From: Alteromonas antoniana
GTDB taxonomy: Bacteria; Pseudomonadota; Gammaproteobacteria; Enterobacterales; Alteromonadaceae
Direction of reading: 5' to 3'
Length of the DNA: 64,000 nucleotides
NCBI RefSeq assembly: GCF_019249295.1
Contig: NZ_JAESDH010000002.1
Span: forward strand, 124,001-188,000
Part shown: positions 1 to 7,899 of the stretch, piece by piece
Position numbering within the stretch: position 1 is the first letter of the stretch
Layout: every line of letters begins with the position of its first letter
Translations under genes and position numbers: made by a program
The notes under the pieces: model-generated
Seen by the model: only the letters and a program-made list of their open reading frames with translations
What the model was told of the DNA's origin: nothing
Databases searched by the model: none

Positions 1-622
1 CTACTTCTCCCTGTGCGGCAATGATATCGACACGCCCGGTGACCGGAGAAAAAATATCCGTTTTTTCCAGCTCAACCTGAGCCAGTTGCAGGTCTTCATC
101 TGCGGTGGCACGTTCCCGCTCGGTCTGTATCAGATCGATAAACGCGCGGCGGTAGTCAATTTCCAGCGACTGTCCACTGGCGCGGTTTTCACGGTAATAG
201 TCCACCAGGCTGGCGCGCTCTTTAATCTCTTCATTAAGCCAGCGGATCTGATCTTTTGCTTTGGACAGGTTTGCTTCAATCTGTCGTTTATCCAGCTCCA
301 GCAGCTTCTGGCCTTTTTCCACTATGTCGCCTGCTTCAAAGTAGCTTTCACGGATGAGAATGTCATTGATTGCACTGGCCAGTTCTACACTTTTACTGGG
401 TTGCGTATTACAGCTTCCCACTATCAATGGCTGAATAGGGGCGACATTCGCTTCGTAAATACTGACTGGCAGCGCCTGTCCGGCTTTACGGGCCGAGTCG
501 GCATCAACAATGTTGGCATGACGCCGCATCTCACGAAGCAGGAAGAACGCCATTGCCAGCAAAATCAGAATGATAGTGGCGGGGACCATGACCTTGACAG
601 TAAACTTCATAAACGACTTCAC
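1..622 (-). CDS. HlyD-family periplasmic adaptor (membrane fusion) protein, partial at window edge
   Basis: The reading frame runs off the left edge, so only the N-terminal ~207 residues are visible. A GTG start at 622 has an AAGGAG Shine-Dalgarno about 8 bases upstream, and its GTG overlaps the TGA of the upstream YdjM-like gene, which suggests translational coupling. The N-terminus carries one hydrophobic segment (VMVPATIILILLAMAFFLL), followed by a lipoyl-like half domain (YFEAGDIVEKGQKLLELDKR) and a charged alpha-helical hairpin (KAKDQIRWLNEEIKERASL). The second lipoyl half begins near DIFSPVTGRVDIIAAQGE. This order is typical of inner-membrane-anchored adaptors for RND or ABC exporters. 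As the last visible gene of the run it suggests export of the product; the cargo is unknown. Confidence 0.85.
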   Translation of the reverse strand, partial: MKSFMKFTVKVMVPATIILILLAMAFFLLREMRRHANIVDADSARKAGQALPVSIYEANVAPIQPLIVGSCNTQPSKSVELASAINDILIRESYFEAGDIVEKGQKLLELDKRQIEANLSKAKDQIRWLNEEIKERASLVDYYRENRASGQSLEIDYRRAFIDLIQTERERATADEDLQLAQVELEKTDIFSPVTGRVDIIAAQGEV

Positions 623-1179
623 TGGTTAATCTCCTTTTTACTCAATGACACGCCCAGGTCTGATTTTCTTGAAATGTAGAACAGCGTGATGCCAATCAGC
701 GGCAGGTATATAGCAATATCGATAACGGCATTTCTTATATTTCGCTCGCTTAACCAGTTATCGTGATATACCCCCTGAAATAAGGTCACAGGGAAGCCGA
801 ACTTTTCACGGGAAAACGGTAGCAGCGCAGGGATGCCGTAGGAGTCATTAAGACCAGGATCCAGTCCGGTGAGTGCATCAATCAGCAAGTGGCTGGCAAT
901 AAGTGCTGTGGAAAGCAACGCTACCTTATGTCCCCACACCGCGGCGATAAGCAGCCCGGCAAGTACGCAAAACAACAGACTATGCGTATGTTTGTAATGC
1001 CACCTGACATCACCAAAAATCAGATAGGAAGGGATGATGTCGAAATCCGGCAAACAGGCCAGAAACATGGCGAGAAGCACCCATAGCCAGACTGACGGTT
1101 TAACATCAATCCAGCCTCTGGCCAGCGGAATTGCCAGTAGTATGACGCCTGCACAGGCATGAACAAGCGGTGTTGCCAT
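619..1179 (-). CDS. YdjM/DUF457-like inner-membrane metal-dependent hydrolase
   Basis: A 186-residue polytopic membrane protein. The N-terminus MATPLVHACAGVILL, the acidic loop CLPDFDIIPSYL, the motif HYKHTHSLLF and the later SHLLIDALTG match the pattern of His/Asp-bearing membrane proteins in the YdjM/LexA-regulated hydrolase family (DUF457), which occur in many polysaccharide and exosortase-type clusters. About four to five hydrophobic stretches are visible. The enzymatic activity of this family is poorly defined; I infer a membrane role in processing or modifying the cluster product. The stop codon overlaps the GTG of the HlyD-type gene. Confidence 0.75.
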   Translation of the reverse strand: MATPLVHACAGVILLAIPLARGWIDVKPSVWLWVLLAMFLACLPDFDIIPSYLIFGDVRWHYKHTHSLLFCVLAGLLIAAVWGHKVALLSTALIASHLLIDALTGLDPGLNDSYGIPALLPFSREKFGFPVTLFQGVYHDNWLSERNIRNAVIDIAIYLPLIGITLFYISRKSDLGVSLSKKEINQ

Positions 1180-1282
1180 TATCTGACTCTCCGCTGAACG
1201 TAACGCGATGCCAGGGCGTCAGTCTGATCTGACGGATGGACACTGATCAATGATGAGCTAATGCTGATGGAAATCATAAAAT

Positions 1283-2617
1283 TCACTCATATTGGGGGAA
1301 TGTCAGTACACCGTTTTTTAGGAAGGGATCTGTTGTTGCCAGCTCCGCGCCTTCAACAAATTCAGGAATGTAAGATTTTTTTACCACGCCTTTTAGCCGT
1401 GACGGGTCAATATCGCCGACTTCGACCAGTTGCCGGTAAATTTCAATGGTGCCGAGCGCGATAGCATCCCAGTCAAAATTGCCTGAAATGGTCTCGTAGG
1501 CTCGCCGGCCAAGCGCTGTTGCCAGCGGCGGATTGCTGAGTAACAGCAGCATACCCGCGGCAAAATCGTTGATGTCTTCGCCTTGCGCGACATAGCCGTT
1601 GTAGCCATGGCACAAGGCTTTTGCACTTCCGGCGAAACTCACAATGGGTTTACCGGCAGCCATATAGTTGAGTAACTTTATGGGGTAGCCGGGACACGAC
1701 GTGCGCGGACTCACGGTAATGGTCGCAGCATCCAGAAAGTCGGGGATTTGTGGAAAGCTGACGTTATCGACAATGATCATCGACGCTTTTGCGCCGTGCT
1801 TTTCAGCTAACGCCATCAAATCGGTTTTGGCCTTGTCATTGTTCACATTGCAGGCGATGACGAGCCTGGCTGCAGGTATTGATGTGGCAACTATGCCCAT
1901 GGCCTTGACTAGCAAATCGACCCGCTGAAAGCCCTCAATAGCGCCCGTATAAAGAATAATAGGCGTATCTGGCGACAGATTCAGCTGATCATAAATGACT
2001 TGTTTGTTTCCGTCGGCGAACAATGCCGGATCTACCCCGGGCGGGATAACAAAGACTTTTCTGGCTCTGATACCCATATCGTCCACCAGGTACGATTTCA
2101 GTTCGTCTGAAAGCACCATAGATGCATCTGCCATACGCGGTACGGTGTAATCCAGGCATTTCCCGAAAAAGCGGAAAAACCATTTGGGTTTCAGTACGCT
2201 GTAGGTGGGAAGTTCATCTGCCATGCTGTTAATGCCGTTGTAGACTAATGGCTTGCGGGTTACCAGTTTGGCAACCCATCCGGCAATGTTGGCTTCGTAA
2301 TTGTGAGCATGGATAATGTCGATATCATGCTCGCGAATGACCTCAATGAGCTTACCAATAAGGAGGTAATCGTATACTACCCGCGATTTACTCGGACCAA
2401 TCGTGATTTTATCGTCTTTGAAACGCGTTGATTCAACCCGGTGTATATGAAGACCTTCTACGGAAAGCCCTTTTTCGTACTGCGGGTAAGTGACTACATG
2501 TATGTCATGTCCTTGTTTACGTAAGAACAGGGACAATTCCCGAATGGCGCCTGGCGTTCCGTGATTTGCAGGGAACGGACAGGATGCCACCATCGCAATT
2601 TTCAGTTTCTTTTGCAT
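1283..2617 (-). CDS. GT4-type glycosyltransferase
   Basis: A 444-residue GT-B fold glycosyltransferase. The N-terminal domain starts MQKKLKIAMVASCPFPANHGTPG, the usual glycine-rich loop of GT4 enzymes, followed by DIIHAHNYEAN. The C-terminal nucleotide-sugar domain contains PIILYTGAIEGFQRVDLLVKA and the region SPRTSCPGYPIKLLNYMAAGKPIV, where the family usually has an E-x7-E motif. Here the PIKLLNYMAAGKPIV segment keeps the helix, but the first Glu of E-x7-E is not obvious. It probably adds a sugar to a lipid-linked or aromatic acceptor. It sits between the hexapeptide acyltransferase and the YdjM-like gene. Donor and acceptor cannot be told from sequence. Confidence 0.88.
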   Translation of the reverse strand: MQKKLKIAMVASCPFPANHGTPGAIRELSLFLRKQGHDIHVVTYPQYEKGLSVEGLHIHRVESTRFKDDKITIGPSKSRVVYDYLLIGKLIEVIREHDIDIIHAHNYEANIAGWVAKLVTRKPLVYNGINSMADELPTYSVLKPKWFFRFFGKCLDYTVPRMADASMVLSDELKSYLVDDMGIRARKVFVIPPGVDPALFADGNKQVIYDQLNLSPDTPIILYTGAIEGFQRVDLLVKAMGIVATSIPAARLVIACNVNNDKAKTDLMALAEKHGAKASMIIVDNVSFPQIPDFLDAATITVSPRTSCPGYPIKLLNYMAAGKPIVSFAGSAKALCHGYNGYVAQGEDINDFAAGMLLLLSNPPLATALGRRAYETISGNFDWDAIALGTIEIYRQLVEVGDIDPSRLKGVVKKSYIPEFVEGAELATTDPFLKNGVLTFPQYE

Positions 2618-2749
2618 AGCGTCGTCTCGCGCAACAGTGTTAAATAATAGGTGGTGAAAAGGACATACCTGTCACAACAGGGCGAGGTAAGGGAACGTCA
2701 TCACAACGTGTCAGTGGCTGATAGTCAGTCCCTTAACCTTCAGCAGGCA

Positions 2750-3355
2750 TTACCAGTGATCTCCCACGCCATCCAGCTTCTCCTGGATCCAGGTGGTTTC
2801 CTTTGACACCACCCGGGCAGGAACGCCAACAACGGTGCAGCCATCCGGCACATCGTTCATAACCAGTGAATTGGCGCCTACGACGACATTGTTGCCAATT
2901 TTGACGTCACCCAGTATTTTCGCGCCGGCACCCAGAAACACATTGCTCCCGATTTTGGGGGGCCGTCCACCCTGACCGCGCAAATGCCCTATGGTGACGT
3001 TCTGAAACACGAAAAGGTTGTCTCCCGCAGTCGTTGGCGGTATGAAAATCCCGGAAAAGTTATGAATAGCAAAGCCTTTGCCCATCTTGAACGCAGAGGG
3101 AATGTAGATACCAAACCCCAGCACAATGACCGATTTCGCCATGATGTATATAAGGCGTAGCAACTGTTTAATAATGGGGACGCGCACATGGCGCGTCCAA
3201 TGTCCGAAACGATATACAACAACAGCCAGAGTGCCTGGTTCCAGCCACACCCGGATGTTCTTATTGAACGACGTATCGTTTTTTAAAAACCAGTGTTTCT
3301 TCAGATCGATATCCGATTTCACCAGTGACAGAAATTCTTTAAATGTCATTCGCAT
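2750..3355 (-). CDS. Hexapeptide-repeat (CysE/LbH-type) acyltransferase
   Basis: A 201-residue protein. The N-terminal third is an alpha-helical, partly hydrophobic region (RVWLEPGTLAVVVYRFGHW). A left-handed beta-helix of hexapeptide repeats follows from about residue 85 (IGSNVFLGAGAKILGDVKIG, then NNVVVGANSLV) and ends GVPARVV. The putative active-site His lies in VTIGHLRGQGG, as in serine O-acetyltransferases. Cluster enzymes of this class acylate sugars rather than serine. The ATG overlaps the last 10 bases of the ACP gene (GGAG about 7 bases upstream), so the two are probably co-translated; I infer that the donor could be an acyl- or aroyl-ACP instead of acetyl-CoA. Confidence 0.82.
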   Translation of the reverse strand: MRMTFKEFLSLVKSDIDLKKHWFLKNDTSFNKNIRVWLEPGTLAVVVYRFGHWTRHVRVPIIKQLLRLIYIMAKSVIVLGFGIYIPSAFKMGKGFAIHNFSGIFIPPTTAGDNLFVFQNVTIGHLRGQGGRPPKIGSNVFLGAGAKILGDVKIGNNVVVGANSLVMNDVPDGCTVVGVPARVVSKETTWIQEKLDGVGDHW

Positions 3356-3585
3356 TTCATCACTCCCGATACAAATGTGTTGAGTGAGTCAATGGAGTGG
3401 AACGTGTCCGGCTCCAAATCCTGGTCGCTGATACTGATATCAAACACATTTTCCATTTCCGCGATCAGCGTGATCCGGTTAATGGAGTCCAGCTCAAGGG
3501 GAGAAGAGGTTTCCACGTTGGAAAAATCTTCTCCTTTGATCTGTCCCACTGTTGACTTCAGCATTTCCAAAACATTAAGTGCCAT
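3346..3585 (-). CDS. Acyl carrier protein
   Basis: A 79-residue small acidic carrier protein. The phosphopantetheine attachment serine is Ser34 in LELDSINRITL, where the common DSL is DSI. The helix II/III surface (IAEMENVFDISISDQDLE) is the acidic recognition face normal for ACPs. An AAGGGGAA Shine-Dalgarno precedes the ATG. The gene lies directly downstream of the adenylation enzyme and chorismate-lyase-like genes and overlaps the hexapeptide acyltransferase, so it is most likely a dedicated carrier for the acid activated by the ligase. No ketosynthase or other fatty-acid-synthase gene is in the window. Confidence 0.9.
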   Translation of the reverse strand: MALNVLEMLKSTVGQIKGEDFSNVETSSPLELDSINRITLIAEMENVFDISISDQDLEPDTFHSIDSLNTFVSGVMKCE

Positions 3586-3611
3586 GGTATTTCCCCTTCT
3601 CGTTGTAGCGG

Positions 3612-4226
3612 TTATTCAAATAAAGCTTTTGGAAAACGTTCGGTAATCAGAATGGCTGGCTGTCCGCCAAGGACGATGCGATAGGTGCGAAATAACACAT
3701 TGAGTTTTTGCATCTTGTCGGTGCCTTCCTGATAGTGAAATGTTGGAAATTTTTCTAAGCCGATTTCCAGCACTTCCCGATAGGATTCCATCCCTGAATC
3801 TCGGATCAGCATGCCAATACCAATTTCGCCGCGCAGCAGACGTTGCCTGAAAAAGGCAGGAATAATGCGTGGGCGAATGATTGAGAACGCCGTGGCATAA
3901 ACCTGATGACTGTTTGCGCCCTGCAATTTAACCTCACGGGTAAGGACGTCTTCACCGTGACTGACTTTCAGCCAGGGCACATCGTACTCGGCTTTTCGTA
4001 ATCCCTGATCTGTCGGCACAACATTCACTGGTTCCCAGAAATAGGCCTCCAGGCTTTTGGTAACCGTGCCATCTGTCACCAGCAATGTGCGCAGAAAAGG
4101 GGGAACGTCTTCCATGGGAAGTTTGCTCTCCTGGCCTCTTTGCGGAATAGACCAGTCTTTTACAAACCCCTCTTTTTTAAACAGGGTTTGTTCGTTTTTT
4201 GGCTTGCAGTAGTAAGGTTCAATCAT
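3612..4226 (-). CDS. Chorismate-lyase-like protein (PF01947/UbiC-like fold)
   Basis: About 204 residues. The segment PPFLRTLLVTDGTVTKSLEAYF, followed by WEPVNV, then the central VLTREVKLQGANSHQVYATAFSII and the late GMLIRDSGMESYREVLEIG resemble chorismate pyruvate-lyase family proteins (UbiC and the Rv2949c-type group), which convert chorismate to 4-hydroxybenzoate plus pyruvate. The family conserves the R in TREV and a C-terminal Glu; TREVKL is present and TERFPKALFE contains a candidate. I chose ATG 4226 because the CCGGAG Shine-Dalgarno abuts an upstream GTG (4235) and is correctly spaced only from the ATG. Located between the ligase and ACP genes, it would supply an aromatic acid. A catalytically dead relative cannot be excluded. 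Confidence 0.72.
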   Translation of the reverse strand: MIEPYYCKPKNEQTLFKKEGFVKDWSIPQRGQESKLPMEDVPPFLRTLLVTDGTVTKSLEAYFWEPVNVVPTDQGLRKAEYDVPWLKVSHGEDVLTREVKLQGANSHQVYATAFSIIRPRIIPAFFRQRLLRGEIGIGMLIRDSGMESYREVLEIGLEKFPTFHYQEGTDKMQKLNVLFRTYRIVLGGQPAILITERFPKALFE

Positions 4227-4266
4227 TGTTAACACTCCGGTTGAGCGGCTAACCTGAACAGCGAAA

Positions 4267-5712
4267 TCAGAGGTATTTTCTAAGCACTTTGCCTAACGGG
4301 CTTTTGGGTATAGCCTGTAAGAACACGATTTGCTTAGGTACCTTGTATTCAACAAGTTTCCCTTTGATAAATTGATATAAATCGTCGGTGGTGATCTGCC
4401 TGTCTGGAAGCAGTACGACGTAAGCGACGACCTGTTCTCCATAAACTTCATGTGGTTTTGCTACTACTACAGACTCTTCAATCAATGCGTGGCTGTTAAG
4501 CAGACTTTCTACTTCTAACGGGTCCACTTTATTACCTGCCACGTTGATAAGGAGTTTTTTGCGACCCGTAACGCTGATACCAAGCTCATTGCGAACTCCG
4601 AGGTCGCCGGTACAGAACCATCCGCCAACAAAATTTTCTTTTGTGGCTTCAGGCATACCGTCGTATTGATGCGTCATGGCCGGGCTGCGGACCCAGATTT
4701 CTCCCTCCTGATCATCGGCGAGGAGGTTGCCGTCTTCGCCTCTTATTTCCAGTTCGACACAGGGAATGGGAAAGCCGACCGTCGTCGCATTGTTAACGTC
4801 CGGCGCGGTATTGCAGCAGATGACGCCGGTTTCACTGCTGCCGTATATTTGTCCGATATATTTGCCGGTCTTTTGATAAAAATCGTTAACGATTTTCGGT
4901 GACAGAGGCGCGCCTGCAGAAAAGCAGTGTCTGAGTGAAGAGAGATCCGGTGGCGTTCTGAAGTTCGCCAGCGCCATGATCTGATACATAAAAGGAACAG
5001 CGGGATAGAGTGTAATGCGATGATCCGCGAGTGCCTGCAATGTCTTGCGGCCATTAAACTCGTTAGTTAACAGAATACAGGTAGCACCGCTAAGCAGTGC
5101 CATCAGTAAACCATTGGAAAAGCCGTGAGAGTGATAAAGGGGTAATGTACACAACACATTGTCGTTTGCTGAGGCGCTTAGTAATGCTGACATATCATCG
5201 TATTCGTCAAGCAGGGCATGCTGAGTTCGAAAAACCCGCTTTGACTTTCCGGTTGAACCGGAAGAATACAAGTACATGCCTCCCTTATCGCAGGGAGAGG
5301 CAGTGCTGACTGTTTGGGCGTGCGATAACGCGTTTTCGTCTAACCATGGGATAGCATGGTTGAAAACATACTCACTGACATCGGATAACGAGCGGGGGCC
5401 GCAAACCAGCTTTACATCGGCATGATCCAGGTAATACTGAATTTCTTCCGGTTGATAACTGTTGTTCAGTGGCAGCAGTACTGCGCCTGCACTAAACGTC
5501 GCCAGCGCAAAAACAATAAAGTCATAACCATTAGAAAACATAACCGCAACACACTGCTCGGGTTGCACACCAGCCTGGTTAAGCAGTTCACGGGCTTTGT
5601 TCACATCCGTGTGCAGTGTGGCATACGTATACGGGACGTCATCGATAACCAGTGCAGTAGCAGTACCTGCCTCCTGCGCGATTTTTTCAAAGCGGTTGCC
5701 CAGAGAATCCAT
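4267..5712 (-). CDS. AMP-forming acyl/aryl-acid ligase (ANL superfamily)
   Basis: 481 residues, the full length of a class I adenylate-forming enzyme. The phosphate-binding loop is YSSGSTGKSK at 149-158, the A5-type motif is GQIYGSSETG, the A7/A8 region is GGWFCTGDLGVRNELG then VTGRKKLLINVAGNKVDP, and the catalytic lysine is K475 in PKSPLGKVLRKYL at the very C-terminus. It would adenylate a carboxylic acid and transfer it to CoA or a carrier thiol. Its neighbours (chorismate-lyase-like protein, then a free-standing ACP) point to 4-hydroxybenzoyl-AMP formation and loading on that ACP; this is inference. An AAGGACAGGAAA ribosome-binding region precedes the ATG. Confidence 0.88.
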   Translation of the reverse strand: MDSLGNRFEKIAQEAGTATALVIDDVPYTYATLHTDVNKARELLNQAGVQPEQCVAVMFSNGYDFIVFALATFSAGAVLLPLNNSYQPEEIQYYLDHADVKLVCGPRSLSDVSEYVFNHAIPWLDENALSHAQTVSTASPCDKGGMYLYSSGSTGKSKRVFRTQHALLDEYDDMSALLSASANDNVLCTLPLYHSHGFSNGLLMALLSGATCILLTNEFNGRKTLQALADHRITLYPAVPFMYQIMALANFRTPPDLSSLRHCFSAGAPLSPKIVNDFYQKTGKYIGQIYGSSETGVICCNTAPDVNNATTVGFPIPCVELEIRGEDGNLLADDQEGEIWVRSPAMTHQYDGMPEATKENFVGGWFCTGDLGVRNELGISVTGRKKLLINVAGNKVDPLEVESLLNSHALIEESVVVAKPHEVYGEQVVAYVVLLPDRQITTDDLYQFIKGKLVEYKVPKQIVFLQAIPKSPLGKVLRKYL

Positions 5713-5772
5713 TTTCCTGTCCTTTTGTTACAGATAGTGAGTCGCAGCCCCTGCAGGGCAGAGGCGTCACGG

Positions 5773-6648
5773 TTACTGAGACAACTTTTTATTCACAGCC
5801 AAATCCATCGCAGAGGCTTGTGGTTTACGAAGCTTGCTGTACATTTCAAACAGCTCGCGGAAGGCTTTAAAAATAACTTTGATGTTAGCGCCCGTTTGTT
5901 CACCGACTTCCCTTGAATAGTGGTTTACAGGCACCTCTTTTATGGTCATCTGGTTCATTTTGGCGCGCGCCAGAATTTCGGTATTTATCATGGCGCCTAC
6001 TGATTCCAGCTTATAGCCTTCAAAAACATGCTTGTGGAAAAGCTTAAACGCACAATCAATATCTCTGACTTTTACGCCAAGCACCGTTTTCACCAGCATG
6101 CCCCAGCCCCAGGCATTCATTTTCCTGATAAAGGGGTCGGCGCGTTTGGCACGATACCCGGTAACAATGTCGTGATGATCAATCCAGTCCAGCAGCAGCT
6201 CAATTTCATCCAGATCAAACTGTAAGTCTGAGTCAGAGAAAAAGATGAGTTCGTGCTGAGCCGACTCAATCCCGGTGCGAAGCGCTGCGCCGTACCCCCG
6301 GTTTTTAGCATGATGCTTGGCTACCACCTGTGGCGTTTTCTCAGCGATGGCATCCAGTCGCTCACACGTCTCGTCGGTACTGCCATCGTCGACAACGATA
6401 ATTTCTACCTGGTCAAAAAAGCGTTCGAAAGATTTCAGTGCTGCATCGACAGCACGCTGGACGTTGTCCTGCTCGTTAAACGCCGGAAACACAACAGAGA
6501 TCCCCTTATAAGGTTTTCCGGTATCCGAGAACGCAATGCGTTCTTTCATTCTTGCTGAGTATTCAAAACTGCGTGGCTCAGCAGAGGTAGTGGCGGATCC
6601 TTTAACCTTAAAATCCGCGTGCTTTGAGTGGTTTTTACGGTATTCCAT
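5773..6648 (-). CDS. GT2 glycosyltransferase, DPM1/polyprenyl-phosphate type
   Basis: 291 residues with a soluble GT-A domain: ISVVFPAFNEQDNVQRAV, the nucleotide-binding VEIIVVDDGSTDETCE, the NRGYGAALRTGIESA loop, and the DxD-type FFSDSDLQFD. The later VRDIDCAFKLFHKHVFEG and EVPVNHYSRE segments are characteristic of dolichol/undecaprenyl-phosphate sugar synthases. No strong C-terminal membrane pair is visible, unlike ArnC/GtrB. It probably makes a lipid-phosphate sugar or transfers the first sugar of the cluster glycan. AAGGAAA precedes the ATG. The first ~36 residues form a basic, unconserved-looking extension. Confidence 0.87.
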   Translation of the reverse strand: MEYRKNHSKHADFKVKGSATTSAEPRSFEYSARMKERIAFSDTGKPYKGISVVFPAFNEQDNVQRAVDAALKSFERFFDQVEIIVVDDGSTDETCERLDAIAEKTPQVVAKHHAKNRGYGAALRTGIESAQHELIFFSDSDLQFDLDEIELLLDWIDHHDIVTGYRAKRADPFIRKMNAWGWGMLVKTVLGVKVRDIDCAFKLFHKHVFEGYKLESVGAMINTEILARAKMNQMTIKEVPVNHYSREVGEQTGANIKVIFKAFRELFEMYSKLRKPQASAMDLAVNKKLSQ

Positions 6649-6737
6649 AAAATTTCCTTAATAACAAAGTTCGATTGATTCCTACCACTAGATGAAACCA
6701 CTGTTAGTAAACACGACATCAATTGGCGTATAACGCC

Positions 6738-7763
6738 CTAGTACTCCCTGAGTAAAACATCACACGCTAAACGGAGCTTATTTAGCGAGTGTCTGACAAA
6801 AAGACTGTTTTGCGCGGCGTTGCGTAGTGTAATGATCGCTTTTCGCTGCAGTTTATAGCTGGTCCAGCGCGCCGAATGATTCCCCTTGCGACGTGAGGCC
6901 GCATTCTGGTTGGAAAGCGCATCCTCCACCGGTTGCCACATTGTCTCGGGCGAATACCCGTATGTGGCGATATCATTGTCTGAAATACGACTCAGAAGCT
7001 GGCGCAAAAACTGGTATTTTTCTGGATCTGCAGCAATTTCGGTTGCCCAGCGTTCAATACTGTTTGTGCTTAACCCGTTGTACTTTTTTATACCAATTGG
7101 ATCGCCCAGCCCCTGCGTGCTCTTGCTGGCGCTGACATTCAGCATGTCTGATTCAAAATCAATATTCAGAAACTGGCAAAGTTGTCGGGTCAGCGTTTCC
7201 GGCTCACTGACAAGCTGTTCATATTTGACATGAAAAACAGACAAGTCCGGGTCCCGCAACAAAGCAGCTATGGACGGAATATACCGTTCAAAAAGTGGCT
7301 CATGCTGTTGAGTGAGGGCATAGTCACCTTCAAAAAAACTATTGGCAAAAGACGAAAAGACGGCAGCGGGATGGCGGCTGAGTACGATATATTTTGCGTC
7401 AGGAAATACTTTTTTAATGAACGGCCAGACCGTTGCATATTCCGGAGTTTTATCCAGATACAGCATGTTCTCGTTGCCACCGGTAGCGCGGTTATAAAGA
7501 TACTGCGCGTAACACCGACAGGCTTGCCAATAGTCGTTTTCCTGCCCCGGCAAGCTGGCGATAAAGTCTTTCTGACCAATGCCTGCAACGATGTGATCGT
7601 AAGGCGCTTTATCCACATTTGCCCATACGCCAAGATGCGCCAGAGGCGTAAGCAAGTGTGGTTCTGGTCCACCCATTACCTGACTGTGACTGGCGATGAT
7701 GCGTTCTAACATGGTGGTGCCGGAACGTGGGGCCCCCACCAGAAATACAACTTGGCTGTCCAT
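6738..7763 (-). CDS. Sulfotransferase (PAPS-dependent, Sulfotransfer_3-like)
   Basis: 341 residues. The N-terminal 5'-phosphosulfate loop is VFLVGAPRSGTTMLERIIAS (about residues 6-25), and the 3'-phosphate-binding strand-helix is YIVLSRHPAAVFSSFANSFFEGD, with the expected Arg and Ser. SKSTQGLGDPIG and SIERWATEIAADP follow in the acceptor-side region. The family moves a sulfuryl group from PAPS to hydroxyls or amines of sugars, lipids or phenols. Pairing with a second, dissimilar sulfotransferase in the same run suggests two different sulfation steps. The Shine-Dalgarno is weak (TTGAGT). Confidence 0.88.
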   Translation of the reverse strand: MDSQVVFLVGAPRSGTTMLERIIASHSQVMGGPEPHLLTPLAHLGVWANVDKAPYDHIVAGIGQKDFIASLPGQENDYWQACRCYAQYLYNRATGGNENMLYLDKTPEYATVWPFIKKVFPDAKYIVLSRHPAAVFSSFANSFFEGDYALTQQHEPLFERYIPSIAALLRDPDLSVFHVKYEQLVSEPETLTRQLCQFLNIDFESDMLNVSASKSTQGLGDPIGIKKYNGLSTNSIERWATEIAADPEKYQFLRQLLSRISDNDIATYGYSPETMWQPVEDALSNQNAASRRKGNHSARWTSYKLQRKAIITLRNAAQNSLFVRHSLNKLRLACDVLLREY

Positions 7764-7899
7764 AGTAATTACTCAATCTATCGGCTGAAACATTTTCGAC
7801 TGGCAGCACTTTTCCACTACCACGAACGCGAGGTTTCGCAGTAAAAAGCAGTCTTGGTACGGCTAAAAAAGTACGTCTACGGCAAGATATTGCTGGATT

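Noticed and set aside
86..679. 197-codon plus-strand frame at the left edge
   Set aside because: It is the antisense of the HlyD-type gene, whose minus-strand product has a membrane anchor and lipoyl/hairpin motifs.
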